Shown piece after piece: positions 8,139 to 15,654 of a stretch of DNA of 64,000 bases. Source of the DNA: Palsa-1150 sp036490515 (lineage in GTDB: Bacteria > Myxococcota_A > Polyangia > Polyangiales > Polyangiaceae). Every line of letters begins with the position of its first letter. The first letter of the stretch is position 1. The notes under the pieces were generated by a model. The model saw only the letters and a program-made list of their open reading frames with translations. It was not told the origin of the DNA and did not search any database. Both the position numbers and the translations under genes were made by a program. Location of the stretch: positions 434,001 through 498,000 of the forward strand of contig DASXDU010000011.1 in NCBI GenBank assembly GCA_036490515.1, given 5' to 3'.

Positions 8139-8542
8139 CGGGCGTTCTCCTCGGGGGCGGCGTGGCAAACTTCATCGGAGGCCTGCGCCGGCGCTTCCTG
8201 CGCGGTCCCGCGCGTCGCGGCGCTCCAGGAGGCCGGGGGCGTTCCCGGCGGTCGGACGAGCGCCGCGTCGTCGCGCTCGCGCCGGCTTGGCGTCGGCGCG
8301 GCCGCCTCGCGGGCGACCCGCTTTCGCGCCAGCGTGGCCTGCTGGGGCGCAGCGGCGGCCTCGAGGCTCTCCCCCGCATCGACCCGCTCCGCCACGTCCG
8401 CTGCGCGATGAAGGATCGTCGCGAGGTAGCGCGCACCGCGGACACGCAGGGTCCCAAGGATCCGGCGCCGGAACCCGGACACGAGTGAATATTCGGCGCA
8501 CAGGACCACGACGCCGATCGGCGGTTGTCCCGCGTGATGCAC
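8135..8542 (-). CDS. Phage hypothetical protein
   Basis: A GTG at 8542 opens a 135-residue frame ending in an ATGA overlap with the next gene. The first half is structured (VVVLCAEYSLVSGFRRRILG, then ARYLATILHRAADVAERV) and the second is Ala/Arg/Pro-rich. The start is uncertain because a different frame carrying a plausible protein enters from 8696 and overlaps it. A -1/+1 shift joining the two frames cannot be excluded. Confidence 0.45.
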   Translation of the reverse strand: MHHAGQPPIGVVVLCAEYSLVSGFRRRILGTLRVRGARYLATILHRAADVAERVDAGESLEAAAAPQQATLARKRVAREAAAPTPSRRERDDAALVRPPGTPPASWSAATRGTAQEAPAQASDEVCHAAPEENAR

Positions 8543-8696
8543 GTGCGCAGGTCCCGCAGATGACGAGGGAAGCGTGTCTGCCTACCGAGACGCGACCGAG
8601 CTCCTGCCCCGGCAGTTCGTCGCAGGGGGGCGGCGCGATGGCCGGCGTCGAGGGCGACGGTTCGTTCGTGGTATCGGGGGCGGGGTGGTCGGTCAT
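8172..8696 (-). CDS. Possible overlapping gene or 5' part of a frameshifted gene
   Basis: ATG 8696 has a good GAAGGACC ribosome binding site. The first 50 residues (MTDHPAPDTTNEPSPSTPAI, ending LVICGTCARAS) look like a real Pro-rich N-terminus with a CGTC pair. After about base 8540 the frame becomes Arg/Gly/Ala-rich and overlaps the better frame of the gene at 8135-8542. Either the two genes overlap, or one protein is encoded through a frameshift near 8540. Confidence 0.25.
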   Translation of the reverse strand: MTDHPAPDTTNEPSPSTPAIAPPPCDELPGQELGRVSVGRHASLVICGTCARASRGTTADRRRGPVRRIFTRVRVPAPDPWDPACPRCALPRDDPSSRSGRGGAGRCGGEPRGRRCAPAGHAGAKAGRPRGGRADAKPARARRRGARPTAGNAPGLLERRDARDRAGSAGAGLR

Positions 8697-8719
8697 GATG
8701 GGGTCCTTCTCGGCCTCGC

Positions 8720-8941
8720 TCAGATCGCGCGCGCGGCGCGCTCCTCGGCCACCTTCGCGTCGTGACAGCCGGGGCTCGAACAGCTCCCGGTCGACTCGAC
8801 GACGACCGCGACGGCCGTGTGCACGACGCCGCAGGGGCAGGTCATCGGCGTGCCGATCTTCGTCGAGATGGGCGCCGGCCGGCCGCAGCCGGTGCACGTG
8901 ATGGGGCCGAAGCCGGGGACGTTGGTCGTGGTCGTGTCCAT
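8720..8941 (-). CDS. Small zinc-ribbon phage protein
   Basis: ATG 8941 is preceded by AGGAGAG and gives 73 residues. CTGCGRPAP followed by MTCPCGVVH forms a CxxC...CxC-type ribbon, and a second Cys pair (SCSSPGCHD) follows. It probably binds one zinc ion. It lies between the GIY-YIG-like protein and unknown genes of the same operon. Small zinc-ribbon proteins of this sort occur in phage early and middle regions without a defined role. Confidence 0.55.
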   Translation of the reverse strand: MDTTTTNVPGFGPITCTGCGRPAPISTKIGTPMTCPCGVVHTAVAVVVESTGSCSSPGCHDAKVAEERAARAI

Positions 8942-8979
8942 GGGGTCTCTCCTGAGGGGGCGGCGCGGGGCCGCGGTGG

Positions 8980-9468
8980 TCACGCGGAGCTGCGGGACTC
9001 CGCAACGCGATCGACGAAGTCCCAGAGGGGCTCGGCCGGCTTCGCCGTGCAGTGGATGACGATCGCGAGCTGCCCCGTCGCGCGGAACCACTCGCCGTGC
9101 AGACGGTCAGCCGCGAACATGCCGTGCAGCGCCGCCTCCATGGGCTCGCCGCCCCGAATCGCGCCGAGGAGCGCCAGCGGCCGGAAGTGGGCCGTCTGCA
9201 GGGACTTGAGCCGCTGCGCGACGTCCTTTGCCTTGCCGATCTTGATCGGCCCGAAGGGGCCGGACTGGACGAAGTAGACCCATGCCCCGAGGTCGCGCCA
9301 CTCCACGAAGTGGGGACAGACGGGATCGTGCTTGCGCCGTTCCTCGGGGCCGGGGTCGTACGGCAACCCGAAGGACGCCATGCGGTCGGCCCAGCGCTTC
9401 GCGCAGCCGCATGCCGGCTCGAGGGGCGCGTCCACCGCGCTGGGGAAGCAGTAGTGCGACACGTCCAA
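8980..9468 (-). CDS. GIY-YIG-like (MUG113/T5orf172-type) protein
   Basis: This 162-residue protein has an N-terminal Cys-containing region (CGCAKRW, PVCPHF) and, at residues 63-130, the order VYFVQSG, PIKIGKAKD, VAQRLKSLQ, EAALHGMFA, GEWFRAT. That matches the GIY-YIG-related MUG113/T5orf172 pattern: the 'GIY' strand is VYF, the 'YIG' strand is KIG, and Arg and Glu follow. Family members are phage or mobile-element proteins presumed to bind or cut DNA. The start is TTG 9468, six bases after AAGGAG; a GTG two codons later is too far from that site. Confidence 0.75.
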   Translation of the reverse strand: MDVSHYCFPSAVDAPLEPACGCAKRWADRMASFGLPYDPGPEERRKHDPVCPHFVEWRDLGAWVYFVQSGPFGPIKIGKAKDVAQRLKSLQTAHFRPLALLGAIRGGEPMEAALHGMFAADRLHGEWFRATGQLAIVIHCTAKPAEPLWDFVDRVAESRSSA

Positions 9469-9642
9469 CGAGCTCTCCTTCGGCGCGCGCCCGAAGGCCC
9501 GGCCGCGGCTGCGACGGAACGCACGCGGCTACCTGAGCCGGCGCGCGTGATGCGTAAGTGGTTGTCGTCGCTCGCGTTTCGCGGACGAGGAGTCACCAGC
9601 GATGGGTCACCGGCGGTGCCCGTCTCGGAATCGTTGAGCTTT

Positions 9643-10026
9643 TCAGCGACGTCGTCGCAGGCCTGATGCCGCCGCGATCTCGTCGATCTCGACGTCGTCG
9701 ACGACGGGTTCGCGCCGGATGGATCGTGGTGCTGCAGGTCGACGGCCGCGCGTCTCGAGCCACGCTCGGAGCTCCGTCACGTCGAACCGTCGACGAGCTC
9801 CCACGCGATGGACGGGGGCGCCGGCGCGAACGAACCGGTCCAGCGTCGCGCGCGACACGTGGAGGGCGACCGCGGCTTCCCGCTTCTCGACGAGGCCCGT
9901 CGCGGGCCTCTGCGGCGCTGCCTGGGCCTCAAGCCGCGCCAGGACCATCTCGGTCACGCGTAGCGCCACGCGCTCGCAGAGAGCGTTCAAGAGCGGCGCG
10001 AGCGGGTCAGCGGGGGTCGTCGACAC
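9643..10026 (-). CDS. Excisionase-type helix-turn-helix protein
   Basis: A 127-residue protein starting at GTG 10026. The central segment VEKREAAVALHVSRATLDRFVRAGAPVHRVGARRRFDVTELRAWL is the MerR-like winged HTH used by phage excisionases and small regulators (helix, turn, helix, RRFD wing). The N-terminal helix and the basic tail (GLRRRR) are extra. It could direct excision from the tRNA attachment site or regulate the operon. No integrase is in the window to pair it with. Confidence 0.7.
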   Translation of the reverse strand: MSTTPADPLAPLLNALCERVALRVTEMVLARLEAQAAPQRPATGLVEKREAAVALHVSRATLDRFVRAGAPVHRVGARRRFDVTELRAWLETRGRRPAAPRSIRREPVVDDVEIDEIAAASGLRRRR

Positions 10027-10047
10027 GTGGCGTCCTCGCGTGGGCCA

Positions 10048-10560
10048 TCAAGCCGCAACTTCCGACGGTGGTGAAGGGGGTGCTGCACCAATCGCCGAGG
10101 GCTTGAAGGCGCCGCACCTCAAGCACACGCCGTCCTCGCCGACCGCGCGGAGCCCGCAGGCCGCGCACACGCAAGCCAGGAGGGCAATCCAGGCGGCCAG
10201 GTCGTCGTCGTCTCCGGCCTCGGCCGCCACCTCGTCTATTACGCGCACGCGCACGCAGGCGGGCGCGCAGGTGCGCGCGAGGTTCGCGGGCGCGCGCGCG
10301 AGGCCCGGGTTTTCCGGGCGCGCGTCCGAAAAGCCGCTCGGCTCGTCCTCGGGCCCCTTACTGGCCATCTCCGCACCGTCGCTCGTCGGCCGTTTCGTCC
10401 CCTTGCCCGTCGGGGCACGTAGCTCGCTCATTCTCACGATCGGCAACGTGCCCCGCGCTACGTGCCCCCTATAGGGGCGGGGCACGTAGGCACGTAGCGG
10501 GTCCCTAGTTGCCGGGCAACGTGCCGGGCACGCGGGCACGTTGAGGCACGTTGCACTCAT
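10048..10560 (-). CDS. Phage protein whose 5' part overlaps a repeat array
   Basis: ATG 10560 overlaps the helicase stop (ATGA) and gives 170 residues; an internal ATG at 10431 gives a 127-residue form. The first 43 residues of the long form are encoded by the GGCACGTWG repeat array and read as Cys/Pro/Arg-rich low complexity, so the short form may be the conserved protein. The C-terminal part has a zinc-ribbon-like ACVCAACGL...VCLRCGAF motif after an acidic helix (AEAGDDDDLAAWIALL). The function is unknown. Confidence 0.5.
   Translation of the reverse strand: MSATCLNVPACPARCPATRDPLRAYVPRPYRGHVARGTLPIVRMSELRAPTGKGTKRPTSDGAEMASKGPEDEPSGFSDARPENPGLARAPANLARTCAPACVRVRVIDEVAAEAGDDDDLAAWIALLACVCAACGLRAVGEDGVCLRCGAFKPSAIGAAPPSPPSEVAA
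10414..10553. repeat. Array of GGCACGTWG half-sites with nested palindromes
   Basis: Eight exact copies of GGCACGTAG or GGCACGTTG occur in both orientations: forward at 10414, 10481, 10489, 10535 and 10545, and reverse at 10444, 10458 and 10517. A ninth degenerate copy lies at 10527. The sites at 10458 and 10481 form 11-bp inverted arms around a perfect CCCCTATAGGGG palindrome at 10466-10477. The array follows the primase-helicase gene and covers the start of the next gene. It resembles replication iterons or a multi-site operator. Confidence 0.75.
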
Positions 10561-12431
10561 TGGGCTGCGTCCTGCTCTCGCTGCTCGAGCACCCATCGGG
10601 GTCGATTCGAGGCGCCGCGGTTGACGATGCGGGCTCCGAGCCTGGCCACGGCGGCGTCGATACGTACGTTCCCCATCGCGGCGCCGCGAGCGCGCAGCTC
10701 GGCGCGTAGCCCCCGAACGCCAGCGACCTCCCCGGCCTCGACGAGCACCTTCTCGACGACCAGGACGTCCTCGTCCACCTGGTGGCTCGCTCGATCCTCG
10801 TGTTCTTCGTCGCCTTCGGTACGCGAGACCTCGCGCACGCGGGTCCGCGCGTCGATCTCGATCGTGAAGCCGTCCTTCCGGCCCCCGCGGTTCTTCGGGA
10901 CGGACACGTCGACGAGCTCGCCCTCGAGCGAGCGCAGGACCAGCGCCGTCTGGGCGGCGTACTCGACCCCGCCCGATTCCTTGAACGATGCCAGGTCGTT
11001 GATGTGGTCAGCGTTGTTCCGCGACCGGTAGGCCCCGCGCGCGAGCTCCGAGGTCGCGAGCACGAGGAACGGGTGCGCCTTCACGACGCGCTTGAGCGCG
11101 GCGACGACGGCGTCGACTCGTTCGCGCGGGTTCGACGCGCTCTCGGTTCCTTCGGCAGCAACCGTCTGCGTCGAGTCGACGACGAGAACCGCCGGTCCCT
11201 TCGGGGCTCGTTTGGCGAGGCATGCGGCAGCCGACTCGAGCGTCCAGCCCTCGTCGCCGTCCACCACCGTCAGCGGCAGGGCCGCGAGCACCTGCTCGAA
11301 GCGCTCCCACTCGGCCTCGTCACCCTGCTCGAGCCGATCGACCGCGCAGCCCTCCTCGAGGGCGAGCCGCATCAGGATGTCGTCGGCCGCCTCATCGACG
11401 GCCAGGACCAGGACCTCGACGCCCTGGCGCGCCCAGAGGAGCGCCAGCCACACGACGAGCGCCGTCTTCCCGGCTCCGGGAGCTCCACCCACGACGACGA
11501 GTCGAGGGACGGCGAGCCCACCACGGCACGCGGCGTCGAAGGTGGGCAGGCCGGTCGCGAGCCGAACGACGGGGCCCCGCGCACGGATGGCGCGGGCTCG
11601 GTCGACGAGCGACACGGGCTTGCGCGCGTGGTCGTCCGTCTCCTCGGGGTCCTCCGGAGGCTTGTCCGCCAACGGTACGAGCTCGTCGAGCGTCCCGCCG
11701 GCGGCGAGGTGTTCGGTGATGTCCTTGCCGCGCGTGCATTCGACGACCCTGATGGATCGCGCGACTGGGCGGAGTCCGTCCGCCACCAAACGCCCGAAGT
11801 CGCGTCCCACGGCATCGGCGTCGCCGACGACGACGACGTCGCGGCCATGCAAAACGGTGCGCGCGTGCTCGGCGACGCCTTCGCGCCATGCCTTTTGACC
11901 GGGCTTTTCCGCTCCGCCTGGAGTGCAGGTCGCGAGGAAGCCGCGGCGGGTAAGCGTCTCGACGTCCTTCTCACCCTCGACGAAGTAGACGGTTCGGTCG
12001 GCGTCGTCGGCGACGAGATCCGTCAGCCGGTAGAGCGTGCGTCGCACGCCGTTGACCTTCCAGGTCCAGCCACCGCAGCCGTCGGGCTTACGCTGCAAGA
12101 AACGCTTCCCGGCTTTCCTTACGACCTCGAACAGAAGCGACCCCGCCTCGTCGGTGTACGGGTAGATCGCCTCGATCTCGTCACGGGTTCGGTTGTCGGC
12201 CCCGTGCTCGACGCCGCACTTGCATGGCCCGTGCAGCCGATGCGCATACGTGCCGGCGTCCTCCTGCTCGAGGCATCCGGCGAGCTCCTCCCGCGAGCAG
12301 TGCGCGTACTCGCCGTCCGAGCTCGTGAAGCCGGAGCATCGTTTGCTCTTGCCGCGCGGGTCACCGTCCGCGCCGTCGCAGACGGGGCACCGGTGCGCGC
12401 GGGTGTGTCGCTGCTCCGCCGTGACCGTCAT
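10557..12431 (-). CDS. Phage primase-helicase (zinc finger, TOPRIM, RecA/DnaB-type)
   Basis: This 624-residue fusion fits the T7 gp4/Twinkle architecture. A zinc-binding region comes first (CPVC at 15-18, Cys32, Cys45). Then a TOPRIM fold with VYFVEGEKDVETL (148-160) and VVVGDADAVGRDFG (200-213). Then a RecA-like motor with Walker A GGAPGAGKT (315-323), a Glu in LAVDEAADD and Walker B VLVVDSTQ. It should unwind DNA and prime lagging-strand synthesis at the phage fork. It is the core replication gene; the iteron-like array lies at its 3' end and a GTGA/ATGA-coupled operon follows. The short N-terminal basic stretch and ATG at 12431 fit the family. Confidence 0.88.
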   Translation of the reverse strand: MTVTAEQRHTRAHRCPVCDGADGDPRGKSKRCSGFTSSDGEYAHCSREELAGCLEQEDAGTYAHRLHGPCKCGVEHGADNRTRDEIEAIYPYTDEAGSLLFEVVRKAGKRFLQRKPDGCGGWTWKVNGVRRTLYRLTDLVADDADRTVYFVEGEKDVETLTRRGFLATCTPGGAEKPGQKAWREGVAEHARTVLHGRDVVVVGDADAVGRDFGRLVADGLRPVARSIRVVECTRGKDITEHLAAGGTLDELVPLADKPPEDPEETDDHARKPVSLVDRARAIRARGPVVRLATGLPTFDAACRGGLAVPRLVVVGGAPGAGKTALVVWLALLWARQGVEVLVLAVDEAADDILMRLALEEGCAVDRLEQGDEAEWERFEQVLAALPLTVVDGDEGWTLESAAACLAKRAPKGPAVLVVDSTQTVAAEGTESASNPRERVDAVVAALKRVVKAHPFLVLATSELARGAYRSRNNADHINDLASFKESGGVEYAAQTALVLRSLEGELVDVSVPKNRGGRKDGFTIEIDARTRVREVSRTEGDEEHEDRASHQVDEDVLVVEKVLVEAGEVAGVRGLRAELRARGAAMGNVRIDAAVARLGARIVNRGASNRPRWVLEQREQDAAQ

Positions 12432-12479
12432 GACCTTTTTCCCGGGCGATCTCGCCCAACTGTCAGCACGCGGCTGCGC

Positions 12480-12665
12480 TCAGGACTCGCTCTCGGCGAG
12501 CTGTTGGATCGCGCGGCGGAGACGGCAGCGCGGCTCGTAGTGCGAGACGGCGTCGATGCCGAAGACGATCGCCTTGCTGGCTGTCCGCTCGTCGACTTCC
12601 GCGAGTCCCGCCAGCAAGCGAGCCTTGCGGCGTTGCTCCGGCGTCAGATGGAGTCGGGTTCGCAT
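12480..12665 (-). CDS. Small phage protein, possible DNA-binding
   Basis: The 61-residue frame from ATG 12665 reads as two or three helices (LTPEQRRKARLLAGLAEVDE, then ASKAIVFGIDAVSHY). It starts three bases after the preceding gene's stop. The pattern LTPEQRRKAR with a basic N-terminus may suit nucleic-acid binding. No family is recognised. An alternative overlapping frame is Arg-rich and less protein-like. Confidence 0.5.
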   Translation of the reverse strand: MRTRLHLTPEQRRKARLLAGLAEVDERTASKAIVFGIDAVSHYEPRCRLRRAIQQLAESES

Positions 12666-12668
12666 GGC

Positions 12669-14015
12669 TCAACCTCGAGCGCTTGAGCGCGCGGATTCGC
12701 GACGCTCACTCTCTACGTCTCCGTCGAGGACCTTTTGCTCGGACACTGGTCCACTCTTTTTCGCCGGCCCGCGTCGCTGACCCGGTGTGCCGTGCCGACG
12801 CTGCGCTTTGCGGGCGGCGTCGGCGGCGAGATCGATCACGCCCTCGACCATCGGCTTGGGGTCGTCCTCCTCGAAGCGGAGGGCCAGGGTGGGCCACCAG
12901 CCCGCGAGGATCGCGAGCCATCCGAGCTCCTCGTTCGACAGCCGGCGCGGCGTCCCATCGGGGTAGCGGCCGAGCACATGGCTCCAGTCGCGCGCGTCGA
13001 ACCAGGCCGCCAACCGGCTGAGCGGCGTCGAGCGGCGCCGGTCTCCGGCCGCACGCCGTCGCTTCCGCACGAGCGCGACGAAGTGCTGGTCCTCCGACCG
13101 TTGCGCGATCTCGAGCACCCGGTCGCAGTGAGCAGCGGCAACCGGGTGCACTGCGGGGGTTTCCGCCAGGGCGGCTCGCGCGATTGCGAGCGGCGGCTCC
13201 TCGCCGAAGCGGTCAGACCAGAGGATCTCGCACCACTTCAGGGCCGCGGTCTTGAGCGCCAGCTCCTCGGCCGTGGCAACATCGACAGCGAGGTAGAAGC
13301 CGGCCTCACCTCGAGTTCCCGGCGCCCTGGCGGCCGTCTCGCGACGACGGCGGATCGGATGCGACACATTCATCCGGGCGACCACGCTCGGGTAGTCGAC
13401 CCCGCCGGAGGCCGCCGGGCCATGGTCTTCGTCGTCGACCGCCGCAACGCCCATGGTGGCGCTCTCCGTCCACGTGCGCTCGGGCCGAAGTCGGTACCCT
13501 CGCTGGTGGATGTCGTCGATGGCTCCTTCGAGCTCTCGAGCGGTCAGATGCCTGCGCACCCATCCGGCAGCGCGCGTCACGTAGTCATCACGATCGGCTT
13601 CGGACATGCTGGCTGACGCCTGTGCCTCCGCCGCCTGCGCCTTTCTCCACTCGCGCAGGTACGCGATTTCTTCCGCGATGCGATTGCGCGCCGCGCGGTA
13701 GGCGTACCCGCTCGCTCGGTCGCTCAGATCCTCACATAGGTCGGTGGTGATCGCCCATTCCTCCGGCGTTCGCATTGGGAGTTCGTCCCGCGCGTGCCCC
13801 AGCGCGGCAGCGAGAGCTTCCTGCCGGATGTCATGGCGAGTTTCCTCGGGAAGCCCCTTCGCGTGCGACGACACAGCCTTGTCGATCGCGGCCTTCACCC
13901 TCTCGAGGAGCGCGCGATCGCTCTGCGGTCGTGGGTTCGTCGAGAACGGCACATTCCCCGTGAGCGATCGGACGCTGCGCCACGTCGAGAACGCCGCGAT
14001 CGGAAGCGCGGCCAT
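12669..14015 (-). CDS. Large phage early protein of unknown function
   Basis: ATG 14015 shares one base with the HTH gene's stop (TGATG) and follows GAGGAGG; the product is 448 residues. Residues about 45-140 are helical with LPEETRHDIRQEALAAALGHA and GYAYRAARNRIAEEIAYLREW, faintly recalling sigma-factor region 2, but without convincing promoter-recognition helices. The rest includes a possible HTH-like segment (LSRLAAWFDARDWSHVLG) and a basic Lys/Arg/Ser tail. As the second gene of the early operon it could regulate or take part in replication. No confident family. Confidence 0.55.
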   Translation of the reverse strand: MAALPIAAFSTWRSVRSLTGNVPFSTNPRPQSDRALLERVKAAIDKAVSSHAKGLPEETRHDIRQEALAAALGHARDELPMRTPEEWAITTDLCEDLSDRASGYAYRAARNRIAEEIAYLREWRKAQAAEAQASASMSEADRDDYVTRAAGWVRRHLTARELEGAIDDIHQRGYRLRPERTWTESATMGVAAVDDEDHGPAASGGVDYPSVVARMNVSHPIRRRRETAARAPGTRGEAGFYLAVDVATAEELALKTAALKWCEILWSDRFGEEPPLAIARAALAETPAVHPVAAAHCDRVLEIAQRSEDQHFVALVRKRRRAAGDRRRSTPLSRLAAWFDARDWSHVLGRYPDGTPRRLSNEELGWLAILAGWWPTLALRFEEDDPKPMVEGVIDLAADAARKAQRRHGTPGQRRGPAKKSGPVSEQKVLDGDVESERRESARSSARG

Positions 14016-14227
14016 CACGCCCCCCTCCTCGAGAGCGCATCGCGCACGAGAGCTCGAGTCCCCGCTTGCACGGTCATCCGCCCAAGGCACCTCGCAAGCG
14101 AAAGCCTCGAGATCCCGAGCTCCGCGAGCACGGCGGGCTCGCCGTCCTTCTGTACCCACGTCGCGAGCGTCGTCGACTCGCTGTCGTCCAGCGGCGCGCG
14201 GCCGCCACGATCCGTTTCATGTCGCAT
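14015..14227 (-). CDS. Small phage helix-turn-helix regulator
   Basis: A 70-residue protein with a CAGGAGTG ribosome binding site before ATG 14227. AVLAELGISRLSLARCLGRMTVQAGTRALVRDAL forms a typical HTH followed by a helix seen in small phage repressor or activator proteins. It is the first gene of the leftward operon and lies beneath a promoter-like element (14299-14331), so it may be the Cro-like switch protein or early regulator. Confidence 0.65.
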   Translation of the reverse strand: MRHETDRGGRAPLDDSESTTLATWVQKDGEPAVLAELGISRLSLARCLGRMTVQAGTRALVRDALSRRGA

Positions 14228-14298
14228 GGGACACTCCTGAGGCCCGCGACCAAGCGCGGACGTGATCCCCGTGTCGCAACAATCCGCACCACCGGCAA

Positions 14299-14331
14299 GT
14301 GAGCCGCGGCCTCCTGTATAAGTGCGCTCAC
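14299..14331 (-). promoter_or_regulatory. Promoter/operator element A with TATAAG core
   Basis: CTGTATAAGTGCGC (14314-14327) lies 5 bases after GTGAGCCGCG; GTGAGC and GCTCAC form inverted arms around the core. A closely matching element occurs at 15655-15689. On the minus strand the core reads TTATAC and would serve as a -10 box for the HTH-led early operon with a leader of about 80 bases. On the plus strand TATAAG could serve the gene at 14434. Confidence 0.5.
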
Positions 14332-14433
14332 CGGTCGTCTCGTCGATCGCATCGACTTCGTTGCGCTTCTCGCTGAGGGCGTGGCGATGCCCGTGTCGCC
14401 GACGTAAGGGTTCCTCATCACGGAGGAGCGGCG

Positions 14434-14829
14434 ATGGCGGACGAGCGAAAGAAGGCCCAGGAGTTGATGGTCGAGCGCGTGAAGTCAGGCAGCTCGGTCC
14501 TCGGCGGCGAGCTCCAAACCTTCGCCGCTGCGTTCCCTCAGATCGCGCATGCCCGCGTCGAGTTGACCGTCGACGGCCGGCCCGGCGGCGTCTACAACGA
14601 GACCTTCCTCGGCGAGTACATCAACTGCCGGAAGCCGCTCTGCCACGACGGAGGGTTCAGCATTGGAGCCGTCCTTCGCGAGATGACCGCGCGGCGAGAG
14701 TCTACGAGGAAGGGCAACGCATGCTGCCGAGGCAACGAAGGGTCCAAGGGCGGGCGTCGGGTCTACGGCCCTTGCAGCGTGTTCTTCGAGTACGCGGTCA
14801 CGATCGAGTACCGACCGGATCCGGTGTGA
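14434..14829 (+). CDS. Cysteine-containing phage cargo protein
   Basis: ATG 14434 follows a clear GGAGGAGC site. The 131-residue protein has a helical N-terminus (MADERKKAQELMVERVKSG) and a beta-rich C-terminal half with YINCRKPLCHD, NACCRGN and GPCSVFFEYAVTIEY. Five cysteines suggest metal binding. It is transcribed away from the early operon, a typical place for lysogenic-conversion genes. No family is recognised. Confidence 0.6.
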   Translation: MADERKKAQELMVERVKSGSSVLGGELQTFAAAFPQIAHARVELTVDGRPGGVYNETFLGEYINCRKPLCHDGGFSIGAVLREMTARRESTRKGNACCRGNEGSKGGRRVYGPCSVFFEYAVTIEYRPDPV

Positions 14830-15013
14830 CAGCCCCTTCCGCGCGACCCCGCGGTTCTGTCGTCGTGCCCGCATCTCGCTGCTCGGACGGTGTCGACGCG
14901 CCCCGTTGCCAACCAGACCCCATGGTCAGCGCCCGCTCCCGCCGGATCGCAGCTGGCTGCGAAGCGAGCCACTTCTCCTCCGCCTCTCGCGCTCGTCGCT
15001 CGAGGTTCGTCAT
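14798..15013 (-). CDS. Small hypothetical protein
   Basis: ATG 15013 has a near-perfect AAGGAGAGG site and gives 71 residues (MTNLERRAREAEEKWLASQP, then a Ser/Thr/Arg-rich tail). It overlaps the 3' end of the convergent gene by 32 bases. It follows the ART-like gene in the same direction. The ribosome binding site and amphipathic N-terminal helix are the main support. Confidence 0.4.
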   Translation of the reverse strand: MTNLERRAREAEEKWLASQPAAIRRERALTMGSGWQRGASTPSEQRDAGTTTEPRGRAEGAVTPDPVGTRS

Positions 15014-15107
15014 CGCGCGCCTCTCCTTCCGCCGCGACACAGCGCGGCCGACGATACGGAACGTCGCACTCGGTCCGCGAGCGCCGCCATCTCCTGGACT
15101 CACTTCG

Positions 15108-15638
15108 CTAAGCCGACGCGGCCAACCGGCCAGTGTTGTGCGAGCATCCCACCTCGCAATCCACCCAGACGCCATCGTCCCAGCGCTGGACCGTCACCCA
15201 CCGATCCCGCGTGACGTCGCCGTAATCGACGAACCAGTCGCCCGGGTTAGAGCCCAACATGATCGCGCTCTTCACCAGCCAGCGGGCCTCGTCGGCAGGG
15301 ATGCCGCCGATTCGACGATGCTCCAACCAGGTCGTGAGCCCGTCGGGTCGGACTCCGATCCGTGCGAGCCCCAGGTCGGAGGCCATCTCCGCGAACGTCG
15401 CGTTGCGCCGCACGCCGGTCTCCGGATCGATGAGACCTTTCAGCGCGGTCGGCTCCCAGCTGTGCCGACGCGAGAACCAAACCGCCGGGCGCTCCTTAGC
15501 TCCAAGGCCCCCATCCGTCGTGTGGATCGCGCCGTCTGCAAGGATGCCGGGCAGGCAGAACGTCTCCACGGTGTAGTGCCAAACGATCGACGGCCGCGCG
15601 TCGCGCTTCGTGCTCATTCCAAAGCTTGTCGCCGACAT
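15108..15638 (-). CDS. ART-like 'HYT...WFS' protein, possible toxin or defence effector
   Basis: The 176-residue protein has IVWHYTVETFCLPGILADGA near its N-terminus, then AVWFSRRHSWEPTALKG. An H-Y-T followed by L..IL..G is the first motif of DarT/RNA-phosphotransferase-like ADP-ribosyltransferase folds, and the following aromatic-Phe-Ser strand and Glu would fit motifs 2 and 3. This resemblance is by eye only. A family of phage and island proteins with this HYT/WFS signature exists without a firm function. Starts at ATG 15638 or 15617 are both possible. It has its own promoter-like element and no obvious antitoxin next to it. Confidence 0.55.
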   Translation of the reverse strand: MSATSFGMSTKRDARPSIVWHYTVETFCLPGILADGAIHTTDGGLGAKERPAVWFSRRHSWEPTALKGLIDPETGVRRNATFAEMASDLGLARIGVRPDGLTTWLEHRRIGGIPADEARWLVKSAIMLGSNPGDWFVDYGDVTRDRWVTVQRWDDGVWVDCEVGCSHNTGRLAASA

Positions 15639-15654
15639 CGGGGGTCGCCGTCAC

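Noticed and set aside
10782..12686. 634-codon plus-strand frame
   Set aside because: Antisense shadow of the primase-helicase gene caused by high GC3; no domain and an implausible composition.
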